Positions 48,310 to 60,480 of a stretch of DNA of 64,000 nucleotides are shown here, piece after piece; within the stretch, counting starts at the first letter, position 1, and the number at the start of each line of letters is the position of its first letter. This stretch comes from Caprimulgus europaeus (lineage: Eukaryota; Chordata; Aves; Caprimulgiformes; Caprimulgidae): NCBI GenBank assembly GCA_907165065.1, contig OU015550.1:6483501-6547500 (forward strand), read 5' to 3'. The position numbers and the translations under genes were made by a program. The notes under the pieces were generated by a model. That model saw nothing but the letters and a program-made list of their open reading frames with translations. It was not told the DNA's origin and did no database searches.

Positions 48310-48620
48310 GCAGACTGGCGTGGGGACGGCAGGCAGCGCACAGCAGCCTGGCAGCGGCACTGCCCGGGGCAGCCAGGACTCGGGGTCTCGTCCGACCTGG
48401 CTCCTCACGTGAAAACAAACACGGGGCCAGAGCAGAGCCGGCCCCCGGCAGCCGGCCCCCGCAGCCAGCCCCGGCCCCCGCGGCCATCCCCGGCCCCCTG
48501 CAGCCATCCCCGGCCCCCGCAGCCAGCCCCGGCCCCAGCAGCCCGGGCAGAGCTGCGATGTCGGCTCTGCGGGATCCACACGCCGAGGGTTGCTGTTCCC
48601 GGCTGGATCACAGGGTCCTG
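48310..48620. promoter_or_regulatory. CpG-rich block (island-like)
   Basis: This is the most GC-rich segment of the window, with more than 25 CpGs in about 300 bp. It contains the C-rich minisatellite. Open frames on both strands here are proline-, glycine- or alanine-rich products of composition and should not be read as genes. Together with the upstream TATA-like box it makes a plausible promoter for a plus-strand transcript. Confidence 0.4.
48441..48540 (+). repeat. C-rich 19-20-bp minisatellite
   Basis: Four clear units lie at 48462, 48481, 48501 and 48520, of the form CAGCCAGCCCCGGCCCCCG with a CCAGC/CCATC variant in the middle. A degenerate half-unit precedes them. The minus strand is G-rich enough for G-quadruplexes. 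Long frames crossing the array are a by-product of it. Confidence 0.85.
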
Positions 48621-48752
48621 AGCTCCTTTTGCTCATACCCCACCATGCTCCCTGCCTGTGCGTGGGTCCCCAGCTCCTGCCCTGGGGCTTGTCTCGGGGC
48701 CACGCTATGAGGTGGAGAAGTTCATCTGAAGGATTTTCCTTGCACACCCAAT

Positions 48753-48756
<4 letters not shown>

Positions 48757-48808
<52 letters not shown>
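48757..48808 (+). repeat. (GT)26 microsatellite
   Basis: Twenty-six uninterrupted GT units, the longest simple repeat in the window. It is likely polymorphic and Z-DNA-prone. Confidence 0.97.
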
Positions 48809-48810
<2 letters not shown>

Positions 48811-51429
48811 GAGAGGAAAGCTGGAGGGAGTGGGTAGGCTTGGGGCAGTACACAGCTGGGAAACAGCAATGTGTGCTGAGTACCTACTGCTGTCCCACCT
48901 GGTGTATGCTCGGTAATAACTCTGTGGCTAAAACTGGCTAGATCCTAATTTCATGTAAACTTAGGTGGGTACAGCTGTAATAATTTACTCCAGACGGGGA
49001 TGAAGGCCTGGGAGACTTGCCTAGAGTTTCTCACATGTTCTTCAATCATATTCTAGCATTAGCTTTAACAGTTCAACAGGCACTGCTGGCATAACAAATA
49101 CATCATGTGTCTACGTGATTTATATGCCCATGTTGATATACATGCTCGCTCTCCTTATTTTCCAATACCTTTCTCATTCTCACATGGTCATTTCTTTCCA
49201 CTCTGCAGTTTGTACTGGCTTCCAGTGTTTGGCTTCTTTGGAGAATTTCTCAGGAGCTTTATGTGGAACAGGAGAGCACTCGTACTGGGTCCTCCCATGG
49301 TACACGGCAGAGGATTCAGCTGCAGGGCTGGACAGACCAATACATGGAAGATTTTGTGAAGCGCTATTAATGCATTGTTTGATTTCAGCAGAAATACAAA
49401 GATAGCTCTGTTTTGTATTTATACTCTTGGGACTTTTAATGAGCTTTCCCCCTGACTTTAATATTTATTGGACCAGAATAACGTAAGATTTAGGGTTCTC
49501 TGGTAATTCAGTTAGCCAGGAGCCATGCTACAACGCAGAGCTGCGCTGCTTTGAGCTCCAGACATGAGCAGCTCTTTAAACCGTGCCACGTGCTGGCAGT
49601 GAGGAAGGAAATGCCACGTGCAGATCCCTGCCATCCAGCTCTGCACAGGCAGCTGCCCCCCGCCCACCCGGGAGCCCTGAGGCCCATCGGTGATGGGGGG
49701 TGAGGGATGATCCCCTCTCCAGCTCTGGTCTGGGGGGTATCTTACCCCTTTTGCCATGGGGATTCGGTACCCAAAGGCTAAAGCTCTTGTAAAGGAAGAT
49801 CTTGGTGAGGAATGGGGTGAGGTGTGAACTCTGTGTGGGCTGCAGTTGGGGTACCTGCCTCTCCTGTAACTGCTCTCATGCACACTGAGTACTAGAAAGT
49901 TGTACAAGTTATTTTTAAATTGTGGAGGAAGTTATGTAAGTTGGATCATGCTAAGGGTTTATTTTATTTTTAATGACTATATTTAAAAATTCATGCAGAA
50001 GCAGAGGGACTTTTAATTACTAAATTTAAACCTTCAGGTGACACTTCAGTATAAAGAAGTAAAGAAAGAAGTCTCTCTAATTTTTTTCTTTTTTATGTCC
50101 TCCTTTTCTTTGCAAAGCAAATGCAGGAGTAGGCTGTGAGGTTGTCCTGGGATAAGACAGAGCTTTGGCTTGGGCATGAACTGCAAGAGCACAGCCCTGT
50201 TTGACAATGTCTGATACTGCACTGATAACACAAGCATCTTCCATTCTCCACTGCAGAAACCAGCTCCAACACAACCACTCCAGTTTCGGTGCAGAATGCA
50301 CCATCTCACTTCCTGCAGCTTTCTCTGTCTGCTCTGAAAGAGCCGGTGGGGCTGTCTCGGGCAGCTGACCAGAAAAGGGCTTTCCAGAGGGCTGCAAAGC
50401 TGATGCTTAAACCAGGCTGTGTGGCAACCTGCTCAGGGATGTGCTTGCTGGTGGGAGGGTTTGAACACCTCCCAGAGTGCAAGGTGTGCTTCAGAGCTTT
50501 GATCCAGCGTGACCTGGTGTGTTGCTCTCACGAGCTGAGCAATTGTAGCTTTCAGAAATACCTGTTTCACTCGAAACAGCAATTCTCCTGCCTCCTGAAA
50601 AGAGATTTTAGGGCTAATGGAAGTATTATCTGGTTTTAGTTTAATGGGATGGTCTGACTAGGTGTTAGGGTTTTGATCAGAAGTGGAAATGAAGAGAAAA
50701 ATGATCTTTTCTTAGGGGAAGCTTCTAGGAGACTTAATAAGCTCGGAACCAGTAAGATGTGCAGAGTTTTGGTGGAGTTCTTAATGTCAGCCTCAGCTCC
50801 TAGAGATGAGAGTAAGCTCATAGCTATGGCCTCAAGTCAGCAAAGAGTTTCTATGGAATGTAGAATTTTAAACCATTCTGAACTCATATTTGTGCTTCAA
50901 ATTAAATGTAAGTTGGAGGCCTGGCTAAATAGGAGTGGATTATATAAAAAACATTAATGTGTTGTAGGTTTTTGAGGCATACTCATTTTTCTGCATGCCT
51001 TCCAGAGACAGAATTACAAATCTTTTAATGAAGATCTGCTTTAAAATCCTCTGACCATTTTGAAATGTTTAGGAGGAAACATGTTTCATGACACCAGAGG
51101 AACACACACTTATACAGAAATAAACACACCATCAGCTTAGCTTTTGCTTTTGCTTTCTAACGGTGTAAAGCATCCCTGAGAACCCACAGTGCACAAAGCA
51201 AGTTCTTTGCATTCCACCAGCCTATTGTTTATCTTATTGACTAGCAGAGAGAAGAGGAAGAAAAAGAGCATTTTAATGAGTCTTGAGAACTTGACTGGTA
51301 CTGGAGGTCAAACCTCAGCTTGACTGGATTTTGCTTGCAGAGTGAATCCACCCTGGGAATGGATCTGCCCTTTGGTCAGGGCTGGGCTCACGACATCTCC
51401 CTGCTCTGCTTCTGTACGCTGCTGGCAGC
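48809..51429. other. Non-coding stretch, no gene recognised
   Basis: A pyrimidine-rich acceptor-like sequence ends at about 49208 (CACTCTGCAG), followed by an open segment of about 150 bp without a recognisable protein or strong donor. A pair of identical E-boxes near 49.6 kb is called separately. The rest is featureless to my reading. Confidence 0.5.
49584..49621. promoter_or_regulatory. Two identical CACGTG E-boxes 28 bp apart
   Basis: TGCCACGTGC occurs at 49584-49593 and again at 49612-49621. CACGTG is bound by USF, MYC/MAX and CLOCK/BMAL1-type factors. Identity over ten bases suggests either a functional pair or a small duplication. Confidence 0.35.
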
Positions 51430-51560
51430 GGTGTAGCCTTGGACAGTGACACACTGGGTGTCCTTTCCTTCTGCTTTATAACACAAACAGGAGGGATTCC
51501 CTTTCCACTGTGTGCCTCAGCTTCCTCACCTGCAAAGGGAAGGGGTGATGGCGCTGACCT
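51430..51560 (+). repeat. Probable MIR-type SINE relic with an internal insertion
   Basis: GTGTAGCCTTGGACAGTGACAC resembles the MIR core. About 65 bp later, TGTGCCTCAGCTTCCTCACC followed by TGCAAAGGGAAGGGGTGATG resembles the MIR 3' half (TGTGCCTCAGTTTCCTCATCTGTAAAATGGGGATGATG). The gap between the halves is longer than in MIR, implying an insertion. Confidence 0.5.
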
Positions 51561-54500
51561 GCCCAGCACAGCTCTTTGAATCCAGTGGATGACGTGTGAG
51601 GAGAATAAACTCTTATTTTAGGAAGAAACAGCCTAAATCCACCCAGAATATCAGTTTCTCCTTTCTCCAGCTTGTGCCTCTGTTTTGTTCAAGTGACAGC
51701 CCTGAAGGGGCCACAGAGATTTCACAAGTCTTTGAGCTTGTATTGCCTAAAGGGAACAAAAAAAGATTCTCCCGTCTAGTTTTATTGAATATAACCAATC
51801 AGGCACAATTGATTGCTCTGAAGTATTCCCAAACCTCATGCTTCCCTGAATGGGAGGCCTCAGACACGATAATTGAAGTAATTCAAATCCTCCGTAAGAA
51901 ACAACCTTATTGTCTCCTGCTGTGGATGTCTTTGTAATTATGAAGATGGAATTGGTTATCTTTCTGCTGGTGGACTCTAAAGAAAGAGGTGGCTGTATAG
52001 TTAAATGGGCCAAGGACTGACTCAACCCTCACAACGTGATTCAGATAAACTCCTGCCCTGGCAACAGAAAGTATTCCAATTAGAGACACACAGAGACTTT
52101 TGTGGGGTTTTCTGAAGGCAGCTGAGAGCCCCCAGCAACACCAGCATGGTTTCCCATCTCCCTGCCTAATGGGAAAGGATTTGGAAGACTTCCCATCACG
52201 TGTTTTCACCCTTTTTGCTTGGAGCTGGTATTGTCAGGTCTTCCATCCTTCCTGCATTGTCTCTTTAGCTGCCACTTGCTCTGAGCAATTTCAGTTCTCT
52301 CCTCAGCTCAGGAGACAGCCCTGGGTGGCTCCTGTTCTAAGGTGCTGGGACAGCCCAGCTGCTGCTCTAATGGGAGATCTCCTTGGTGGGGACCATTGGA
52401 CGTGCTCCCTGTGCTCAGACAGCCCCTGAGGCTCTGTTTCCCAAGCCTGTAGCTTTAGGGAAAATTTCAGCATCTCCTGGGCTCTGGGGAAGGGACTGGA
52501 TCCAGTTTTCCCTGTTGGATGGTGAAGGGGAAGTTTTTGCTCTGCTCTTCTGAGAGGTGCAGGGGCTGCATTGCCCAGAGCGGACAGTCAGGGCCGTGCC
52601 CACATCCCCAAACTCTGTGTCTGCAGAGCTGAGCCCTGAGGAGTCTTCAGCCTTTGAGTGGAGGAAGAAGAAAAGCAGGTTTCCCTGGAGCACCAGGCTT
52701 TGCACGCGGGTGTGAGCGGGGCAGAGGCTGCGGGACGAGCGGCTTTGCCTTCGCACTCCCGGTCTGTGGCTGCTGGTGCCTGACAGATCTTTTGACAGTT
52801 GGGGATGTGCTGATGTTCCCACCAACAGCCACTTTACTGTGGTCTGTGTGAGGGGGAGCAGGTCATTGCTCCTCAGTGCACCAGTGGGCCTTTTAATTAC
52901 CCCAAATACAAGCAAATCTGCCTAAAATTCAACTGCAAGTTATGAAAATCCATAGGAATTGTTTCCAGCCCTTATGTTTGCCTTGTTTAAACCACATGGA
53001 AACAGTGAGATGAGTCCAGATGTGTCTAGTCTGACACATCTTATAAAATGATGAAGCTGAAGTATAAAGAAACCCAGTTTCTTCCTCCTCTTTTTGCATA
53101 AAGTGCTCATTGTTAATTTAGTTCTGAAAGATATTTGATGGATGGTACCAGGTAGGTTTCTCCATTATTCTTTCTAATCTGCTTGATATACAATTTAAGG
53201 GAGCTTGAAGAAAAAATAAGGAGACTGAGGAAATTCAAATCAGAATTCATTTATGCAGCAATTCCAGCATCCATTAAAAATAGCCCATTAAATATTGTCC
53301 TTTGCTAAATTTAGAAAATGCTCAGGTGTGTCTGCTCTTGTGCTGCACAGAAAGTTTTAACACAGATTTAATCATACTGAGTGTTAGGGGAAAGAGCTAA
53401 TTAGATCGACAAATTTAGAAGAGGGTAGTATATTATATGGGAAGAAATGGGTGATTAGATATTATTCACTGTAAAAGTGATGGGCCCTGGGGAATATCTT
53501 TAAGGATATTATATGACATAATCCTAGTTTAAAAATTGAGAAAGTACAAGCTCACATCATCCTCAAAATTCTTCCTTGTTTCAAAAGAATTTTTCCCCAT
53601 GGTAGTTTCTGGCATTTTTTGGCAGCTGAGGCAGGTCCTGGGCTGGAGGAGGAACGGTCCTGTGGCAGCTGGACCTGTCGGGCTGTGCCACCCACGGGGC
53701 AGTGCTGCGGGACACCTCCCTGCAAGCTGCTTTGATGCATTGCCATCGTGAACTTACATCATTTCTGCACATAATGGCCTTTGTTTAGCCCCATTTTGTA
53801 CTTTTACAGCATTCCTGCAATTGTTGATTAGCCATAGACAGACAGAGCCCTTCTCAGTGGTTTTTAGTACTACTCTTGCCCTATGAAAGCAGATTTAGAA
53901 GGGAAAAGGGAGTTATTTTCTTCCAATGAGTAATAAAGTCTATTTGTTAACGTGATACAGTGAGGGAAGTCTCAGTATTAATGACTTTGCTGAGCTTTAA
54001 TCACCACAGAAGATAAAGGTAGCACGTTGGGAGTTAAGGCCCGTGGAAGGCAGGAGGCAGCCGTGTTTTTTCAGTAGCTGTTCTTACTGCTGGATTTTCC
54101 AGCTCTGCTCACATCAGTTTGTGGGTTTTTTTCTGTGTAAAGGGATCCCACCAACTCTGGGAACTCTGGGAGCTGTGGTGTCCTCTGGCAGTGGCCTGTT
54201 CCCTGAGGTGCTCTTGAAGCCACTGTCCCTACGTGTCCTTCTGCCCCAGCCTGCCTGGGTCAGGATGTCCCTCTCCCTGCTTGCTCCATTTCACCAGTAA
54301 AAGAGATTCACAGCTACCCTTAGCAACTTGTTCCATCTCCTAAGGTCATTTTATATTGTTCAAAGAAAGGTATAAAATGTGTCAGGATATCTGCTTACTC
54401 TACAGACTAGTACAGGAGTGATTGATATAGCATGTCATTGCTAAATTGGTCAAATAAAAAATGATTCATTTAAGTTCCCTTGCACTTGTCCTTCCGTTAC

Positions 54501-54940
54501 CCAGTGTGGTATGATTGCAGATACAGAGCTGGGTATTTACAGAAAGCATTCCAGCTCTACTTCCAGACAAAGGGACAGATGAGTTTAGTTAGAAATACTA
54601 TGACTGGTCTAAAAATGGCAATAATAACAGCAGCACGTGGCGTTATGTCAGTGACTTTGCTGTCAGTCACCAAGTACAGTGTTATCCAGAGCAGGGCAGG
54701 CCTGTCTGAGGCTGGCTGGAGGCTTTGCACCATGTATGTTAACTAGATCAGAAAAAGAAATCATGTGCTTGTTTTGTCCTAAAGCACACATTATTTTTCT
54801 CTCTTTTAAAGCAAATTTCTGTTTCATCCTTCTGGAGGGGTTCATTTAATAGCGTGTGAAATGAAATGTCAACAAGAATTAGAACAAATGGCATTGTAAT
54901 CCCCAAGAGACAGCAAGTTTCTGCTGGGAAATATTTCCAG
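51561..54940. other. Non-coding stretch, no gene recognised
   Basis: A 113-codon plus-strand frame at 51.6-51.9 kb and a 166-codon minus-strand frame at 52.4-52.9 kb show no domain and no convincing splice boundaries. The remainder is ordinary AT-rich DNA. Confidence 0.5.
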
Positions 54941-54944
54941 GCAG

Positions 54945-55145
54945 CTCACTGCGGGGAGAGGAGGGGAGAGGTCTCAGGTGCTGCCGGCTCCTGCAGCCCT
55001 TCCCGCAGCCGGTGCCAGAGCCCTCGCCCTGCCTGGAGCCGGGCTCATCCTGCGGGTTCTGTGCCTTGCAGAGGGACAGGAGAGCTCCAGACACGGCCAG
55101 GGCTGCGCTCAGCATCCTGCAGGATCGGTCCCTCGGGCGTTGCAG
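54945..55145. promoter_or_regulatory. Weak CpG-enriched patch
   Basis: About a dozen CpGs lie in 200 bp of GC-rich sequence within an AT-rich neighbourhood. It has no TATA box, GC box or exon attached. Frames open on both strands reflect composition. Confidence 0.2.
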
Positions 55146-55346
55146 ATGCAGACAGACTGCACGTGTGCAGCCAAAGCCATAAACAAAGTTACTGCCCTTG
55201 GGATTATTACTTTTATTAGCCATAAAATCCATTGTTTATGAGAGGTTCAGAAATGACATGAAAACATAAATGTGAGGTATGTGAATAAATCTTTCTGACA
55301 AAATTGTTCACTAGATACATTATTATGGAAATAAATTTAGAATGTG

Positions 55347-55395
55347 ACTTTTCAGAGCTGCTGAAAGCCATCACTTTCCAGAGCTGCTGAAAGCC
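55347..55395 (+). repeat. 26-bp-period tandem duplication
   Basis: ACTTTTCAGAGCTGCTGAAAGCC (55347) recurs at 55373 as ACTTTCCAGAGCTGCTGAAAGCC, with one mismatch in 23 bases and a 3-base spacer. Confidence 0.85.
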
Positions 55396-58300
55396 TCTCT
55401 GATGAGTGAATGCCAAAATCTGTGCTGTGTGGGGAGGGCTTCTCAGTCCTTGCTCGTTCTAGAAGTAATTCCAGTGAAACAAAGGCCACTGGGTGCTTAG
55501 GAAGCCTCTGTCGTGCTGGATGCTCCATTGGCTCCCGTGGTGGCTGCCCTGGCTCAGGTGCTGTCCCTGGATTGTGGCCCATTGGCATTCTGCACAGAGG
55601 TTGCAGACCTATTATTGTGATGTTGCTCACTGCACAAAGCCCAATTAACGAAAGGTTAGGATGCAATTAAAAATCCTGAAGTGTCCTTTATTTCAAAGTG
55701 AAGTTTATACTGCAGAGTGTGGTCCTGGAACATGCTGCAAAATCATTTCCAAAGACCAAGGCAGCTGCTGTTTGTGTATTTGTGTGTTTGTTTTGAACCC
55801 TGGAGAGTTTTGTGGGTTTCTCTAAGGGGACAGAAACAAGGCACCAGTTTCAGTTGGCCATTTATAACCCCTCAGTGGATTTGTGCCTCTGCTTCCCAAA
55901 GAGTCTTGAATGTGGGAGCACCAAACAGAACCCCGATGCAGAGAGAAATGACAGGTATCAAAACTACCCGCCTTACCAGCAGAATTGTCTTCTGAGATGA
56001 TGTTACAGTGACTAGCAAGAAAAATATGGGTGGAAAAATGTTGGATTGACTGAACAAATGTCAGAAAATCTCAGTGCTGCTCCTTACCTGTCTGCAGGAG
56101 GTGACACGTTCTGGTCACCTGCTGTGGAATCAGGGTCTTGCTGTGCTATCGCCGTTTGGGTGCAGGGGATGGTCTGAGGGATCACAAGGGGTTCCCTGCC
56201 CCACTGGGAAAGATGTGCTGCTTCCCCAAAACTGGAGCAGGGAATTCCTTATTGTAGGGGTTGTGTAGGAGAAGCTCAGTCATTTGCTGACTGGATTTTA
56301 CATCTGTAAAATGGAGATGTCAGTGTTTCTTTAGGAAGGTGGTGAACTTTAATATTGTAGCATATTCTGACAGTCTTGGTGAAGCTGCAGAAATGTCACT
56401 AAAACTCTCCACTCTTTGGTTATTTATTTCTTTTGTTCAGTGACCCCATAGGGAGGTTTCTTTGCTGCAGTAAGAAACCTGTTGCTATTATATTTGGTGC
56501 AAAAGTCAGTAGGAGCGTGCAAGAGAGTGCCAGGCGCCTGAGCACACTCAGCAGAGTGGAAATGGCACGTGTGTGCCCAACATCTGTAATTAAACTGATT
56601 GACCTTTGCATGTACGGGCTGGAGGGGAGAAAAGTACTAGAGAAGACGGATTGAGAAGTGAATGAGATGCCAAAGCAAATCTCATTTACCCGTCCCACGT
56701 GTCAATAGCGAGCTGTGAGAACATTAGTCTCTGAAATCATCTCACGCCACCAGAATCATCCCAGACACCAGCTGTTTGCTCTGCAGAGCTGTCAGGGGCT
56801 TGCAGACGTGGCAGCGCTGTGACTGCCGTAGCAGTCGAGTTGTGAGACAGCCTCACGCTGGGGTCACCTGCCCTGGTGCTGCACAGACACCTCCCCCTTT
56901 CTAAAACAGTCCCAAACAAAGCAGAGTCACTGCTCTGCTGAGGGAGGGGAAAGCAGGCTGTGACTCAGGTGGAATTTAAAAAGCAAGACATTTAGGGAGG
57001 ATGCACAGTGTGACAAAAAGCAGCAGGAGAGGCAGCAGAAATTACTGGCCCTTAGCAGCTCCTGTCTCCCCTGGGTCCCTAAGAAAGAGTCTCTCAGTGA
57101 GGAGCCCCCAGGCTTGCACTGACACCAGCACATCTCTAGATGGGACAGCAGAACTGTGCTCCCTGCCCCTCCCTGCCCAGCAGCTCTTTGTGCTGGCAGG
57201 ACGAGTGGGGACTGAGGTGACACTGGTTCTCGCTGTAGTAAGGTTTTTGGGAAGGAAAGAAGCAATCTGCATTTGACCACTTCTGCTCTTTTACTGCATC
57301 CTCCTTCTCCACACTCACAGGAGAGGTGATGACAGCGTGGTGACATGCAGGTCTGTGTCTGGGGTGATGTGTCCTGCCCTTTGCTCACCTGCTGTCCCCA
57401 GACTGGCCAGGGACTGTGGCCACAAGCTGAGGACAGACCTGACCATCTGTGTGGGACCACAGCCTTGCTGGGAGCCCCAGCCCTCAGCACCACTAACGTG
57501 ATACCCTGTAAATGGTCGTGTGTGTCTGAAAGACAACCCTGAGCAGTGCTTTAGTTTTTAAATAGATCATTCCTGACAAAGCCCATTATTCACAGCAGGC
57601 ACAGAGCCAACATCCCTTTGGTTCACCCAGTGCTGCCTGGAACGCTGCTGGTGTGTCCTGCGAGGGGTCTGTGGCCGTGGGGACACTTGAGGAGGAAGAG
57701 GACAGCTGCATACAATCTCTTCATCAACCTAATCTCTGAAATGTTAGACTTCATTTCCTACTACTCCTTGTGATGCTTGATGAGTTTCATGTGTGTAATT
57801 AGACCAGGATTCAGACTGTTCAGTTGCACACTGGTCCGTACACGGACTAGAAAAGTGTCACCCGGCACACACATCCCCCAAGGGTATTGAACTCCTGTGC
57901 TGAGCAGTGTCAGGCCAGCTTTAACTGAGTCTGTCAGCACATGAAGTGTCTATGAGCTAAAAAAAATACAATAATTTTATTGTAAAGTCCACATATGTGA
58001 TAGTTCTGGGAAATAATTGAGGGGCAAAATATCTCTAAGTCCTGTTGTATCTCTGACTGGGGGTGCACATCCTCTGCTGCAGCTCCTCAGACACAGACCT
58101 GTCTGACAGCACGTACTGGACTCCTCTTGAATGGTGTAAAAGTTTGAACACTGAGAAAGGAAAACAGTTTGGAACTGATGGGCTAGGCAGAGGAGAGAGA
58201 TCTGTGCTTCTGCCATGCCTTTCCTCAGGGCTGCCTCTCCTGGAGTGCTTTTTGTTTCCTACCACTCAGTACTGGTTTTTACAAGAGCGATATCATTTCC

Positions 58301-60415
58301 TACCATACACAAATGGTAACATTTAAAAATCACTTTGCATCGATGCCCAATCGTTCAGGCCTTCAGTCTTTTATTTTATGGTTATGTTTTATCACATATA
58401 GTGGTGTGATTGCTTTTCACATCTCACACATAATCCTCACGAATCTTTTTCATACCCACTCAATCTGATTTACTCCTGGCTGGATGCACACAGGGTTATG
58501 GCTGAGGATACACTCGCTCTGTTCATGGGACTTCAAAACTGCAGGTGGCAGATTTTAAGATGTCTTTTGAGCCCCCTCTCTGCACTGGGCTGTGGCCTGT
58601 GATTTCTGCTCTCTTGGTTTCTTTTGCTGACCATGTTTCCATAGGATGTTAATGGAATTAACATTATTATTTCCCATTATTCCTGTGCTGTGGAAGCGTT
58701 TGTGGCATGAGCTCCAACCATTGCATTATGCATCTTGCACCTAATTGCTGAAAGTCACCTCATGGTATTTTATTAACCAGCAACAGAGCTGTGCAAGGGG
58801 CAAAATACACAACAAATAACGATTAGGCAGAGGAATTGGTTTTAAATTCCGAGGCTGGACCCTGCTGTTGGTTCCATTTGTTGTTGTTCCCTCTGGTTTG
58901 GAGCAGCACAGCCCAGGCACGCTGCCAGCTGCAGAGCTGGGCTGCTCATATGATCCTCAAGCACCTTACAGGAAAGGTCTGTCCAATCAGTCAGAGATTT
59001 GGGTTGTTTTTCCCTCCTGTACTTACAGGTGGCTTGAACAGAGCTGCACAAACGTTCTTCAGAGTCCCTGTTAGTCCCTGGTTTTCAATGACTACTCTCT
59101 GTTCTCCTGTGGTTGCAAACATCTCGCGCTGTGTGTGTGAGCAGGCTGGTTCACAGCCCAGGGGGAGGCAGATGCTCTACTTTATGAAAATCATGTTACT
59201 TAAAAAAACTTAAGAAATTCTTCTGAAATGGATGAAAAACCAATTTAAAAAGTCAGGGTCTGTGGTCAGTGGGGTTCAGTGCCTTATTCCATAGTCAAAC
59301 AGTGATATAGATAAAGGCAACCAAAGACCTGCATGTTTACGTGCAGTCTGGTTTGGGTTCATCACTCCTGACTAGAAGCGACCTCAGTCCTTTGCCACAA
59401 GATTAATATTCCAATGCTATTTTTATTTTATCGATTTCACCTGGTCTTCAACAGAATGAGACAGAAAATTGCATTTAAAAGATAAATGGGAAAACAGACC
59501 CACAGGATGCACTGCGTCTTAGATGGCAAGCTGACTCCTATGGTTATGTTTTGCTATGCTAAGTGTTTGGGCTGTGTTTTGTAGGCCAGGTTTTGCTAAA
59601 AATCTAATTTTGCCATAGAATAGGGTATCCAAGAGTACTTTAAAATTGATTATATAGTAAAAGCTCAAAACCCGACATTATACTGTAACTGAAATGGACT
59701 GATTTTGCTGCTGTTTAACATTTTACATACTGTGTGGCAGTCCTTGTCACAAAGGACATATATTCCACTTTAGTGAGTTGCTGGGTAAAATCCTGCAGAA
59801 TGCCCAGGTGCCTGAGACAGGGACGTCCCACTTTCTAACCCAGAGTACTGCGAGGTGCACAGATGGACTCGTTTTTCTTCTGGCAGAATGTATAGCTCTA
59901 ACCCACTAAAACTGATGAATTATAGGCACAGTTTAATAGGAGGGAAGGCCAGTTCAGTGGCAGAAATACTTGCAAGGACACGATGGGTGAGGCAGGTGTG
60001 GAGCAACCATAAGCACTCTGCTGATGGACTAACCCCGAGAGAGCCCGCCCGCCGCGGGCTGTGCCGAGTGCCAGCCGTTGGCAGAGGCTGGTGAGCTGTG
60101 TGTGTGTTTCCTTACATGCATGCATACATTTGTTGACAGGATGATTCTGCAGATTTGTTATTTATAGTATTTTAGTACTAAATAATAAATCAGCGTCTGG
60201 GAAAGAAGCAACTTCTGTTTGCATTTTGCTAAATCATCTTCTCTCTTTTCCTCTAAAGCAGGAGAACAGACCCCTAGAACTTCTTTCATTCTGCCATCTA
60301 AAATTCTGTGTGATTTTTTTTCACCATTCTCTCCTTTTATCTGTGACAGGAGATCAAGTTCTTTGATATTTTATTTAGATTGCATTGCACATTTGGAAGT
60401 AAGCTATTGGAGCTG
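55396..60415. other. Non-coding stretch with one probable MIR relic
   Basis: No gene is recognised. The 188-codon minus-strand frame at 56.93-57.49 kb, one of the two longest in the window, is cysteine/serine/leucine-rich, contains no domain I know and overlaps competing frames on both strands in GC-rich sequence. Confidence 0.5.
56255..56350 (+). repeat. Probable MIR-type SINE relic
   Basis: CAGTCATTTGCTGACTGGATTTTACATCTG leads into TGTAAAATGGAGATGTCAGTG. The order matches the MIR 3' half (AAGTCATTTAACC, CAGTTTTCTCATCTGTAAAATGGGAATAATAG). Confidence 0.45.
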
Positions 60416-60419
60416 ATTA

Positions 60420-60480
60420 CTGGCACACTTCCTGTATGACCAGTCAGGTCACCTTCTCTCTCTGGACCTCTGGCCTTTCT
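60420..60480 (+). repeat. Possible MIR-type SINE relic (core)
   Basis: CTTCCTGTATGACCAGTCAGG is followed by TCACCTTCTCTCTCTGGACCTCTGG. It recalls the MIR core TTACTAGCTGTGTGACCTTGGGCAAGTCACTTAACCTCTCTGGGCCTC. A CAGTTTTTTCATCTATAAAG block at 60599-60618 may be the displaced 3' half. Confidence 0.4.

Noticed and set aside
48232-48756. 174-codon minus-strand frame with Gly/Ala/Arg repeats
   Set aside because: The repeats are the translation of the C-rich minisatellite, not a protein repeat family.
48759-48941. Frame encoding alternating Cys-Val
   Set aside because: Pure translation of the (GT)26 microsatellite.
49209-49359. Acceptor-like CTCTGCAG followed by an open segment
   Set aside because: It lacks a strong donor or poly(A) signal in range and has no recognisable protein.
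52415-52915. 166-codon minus-strand open frame
   Set aside because: No domain, no recognisable homology and no clear exon boundaries.
56927-57493. 188-codon minus-strand open frame
   Set aside because: No recognisable domain, skewed composition, competing frames on both strands and no convincing splice context.
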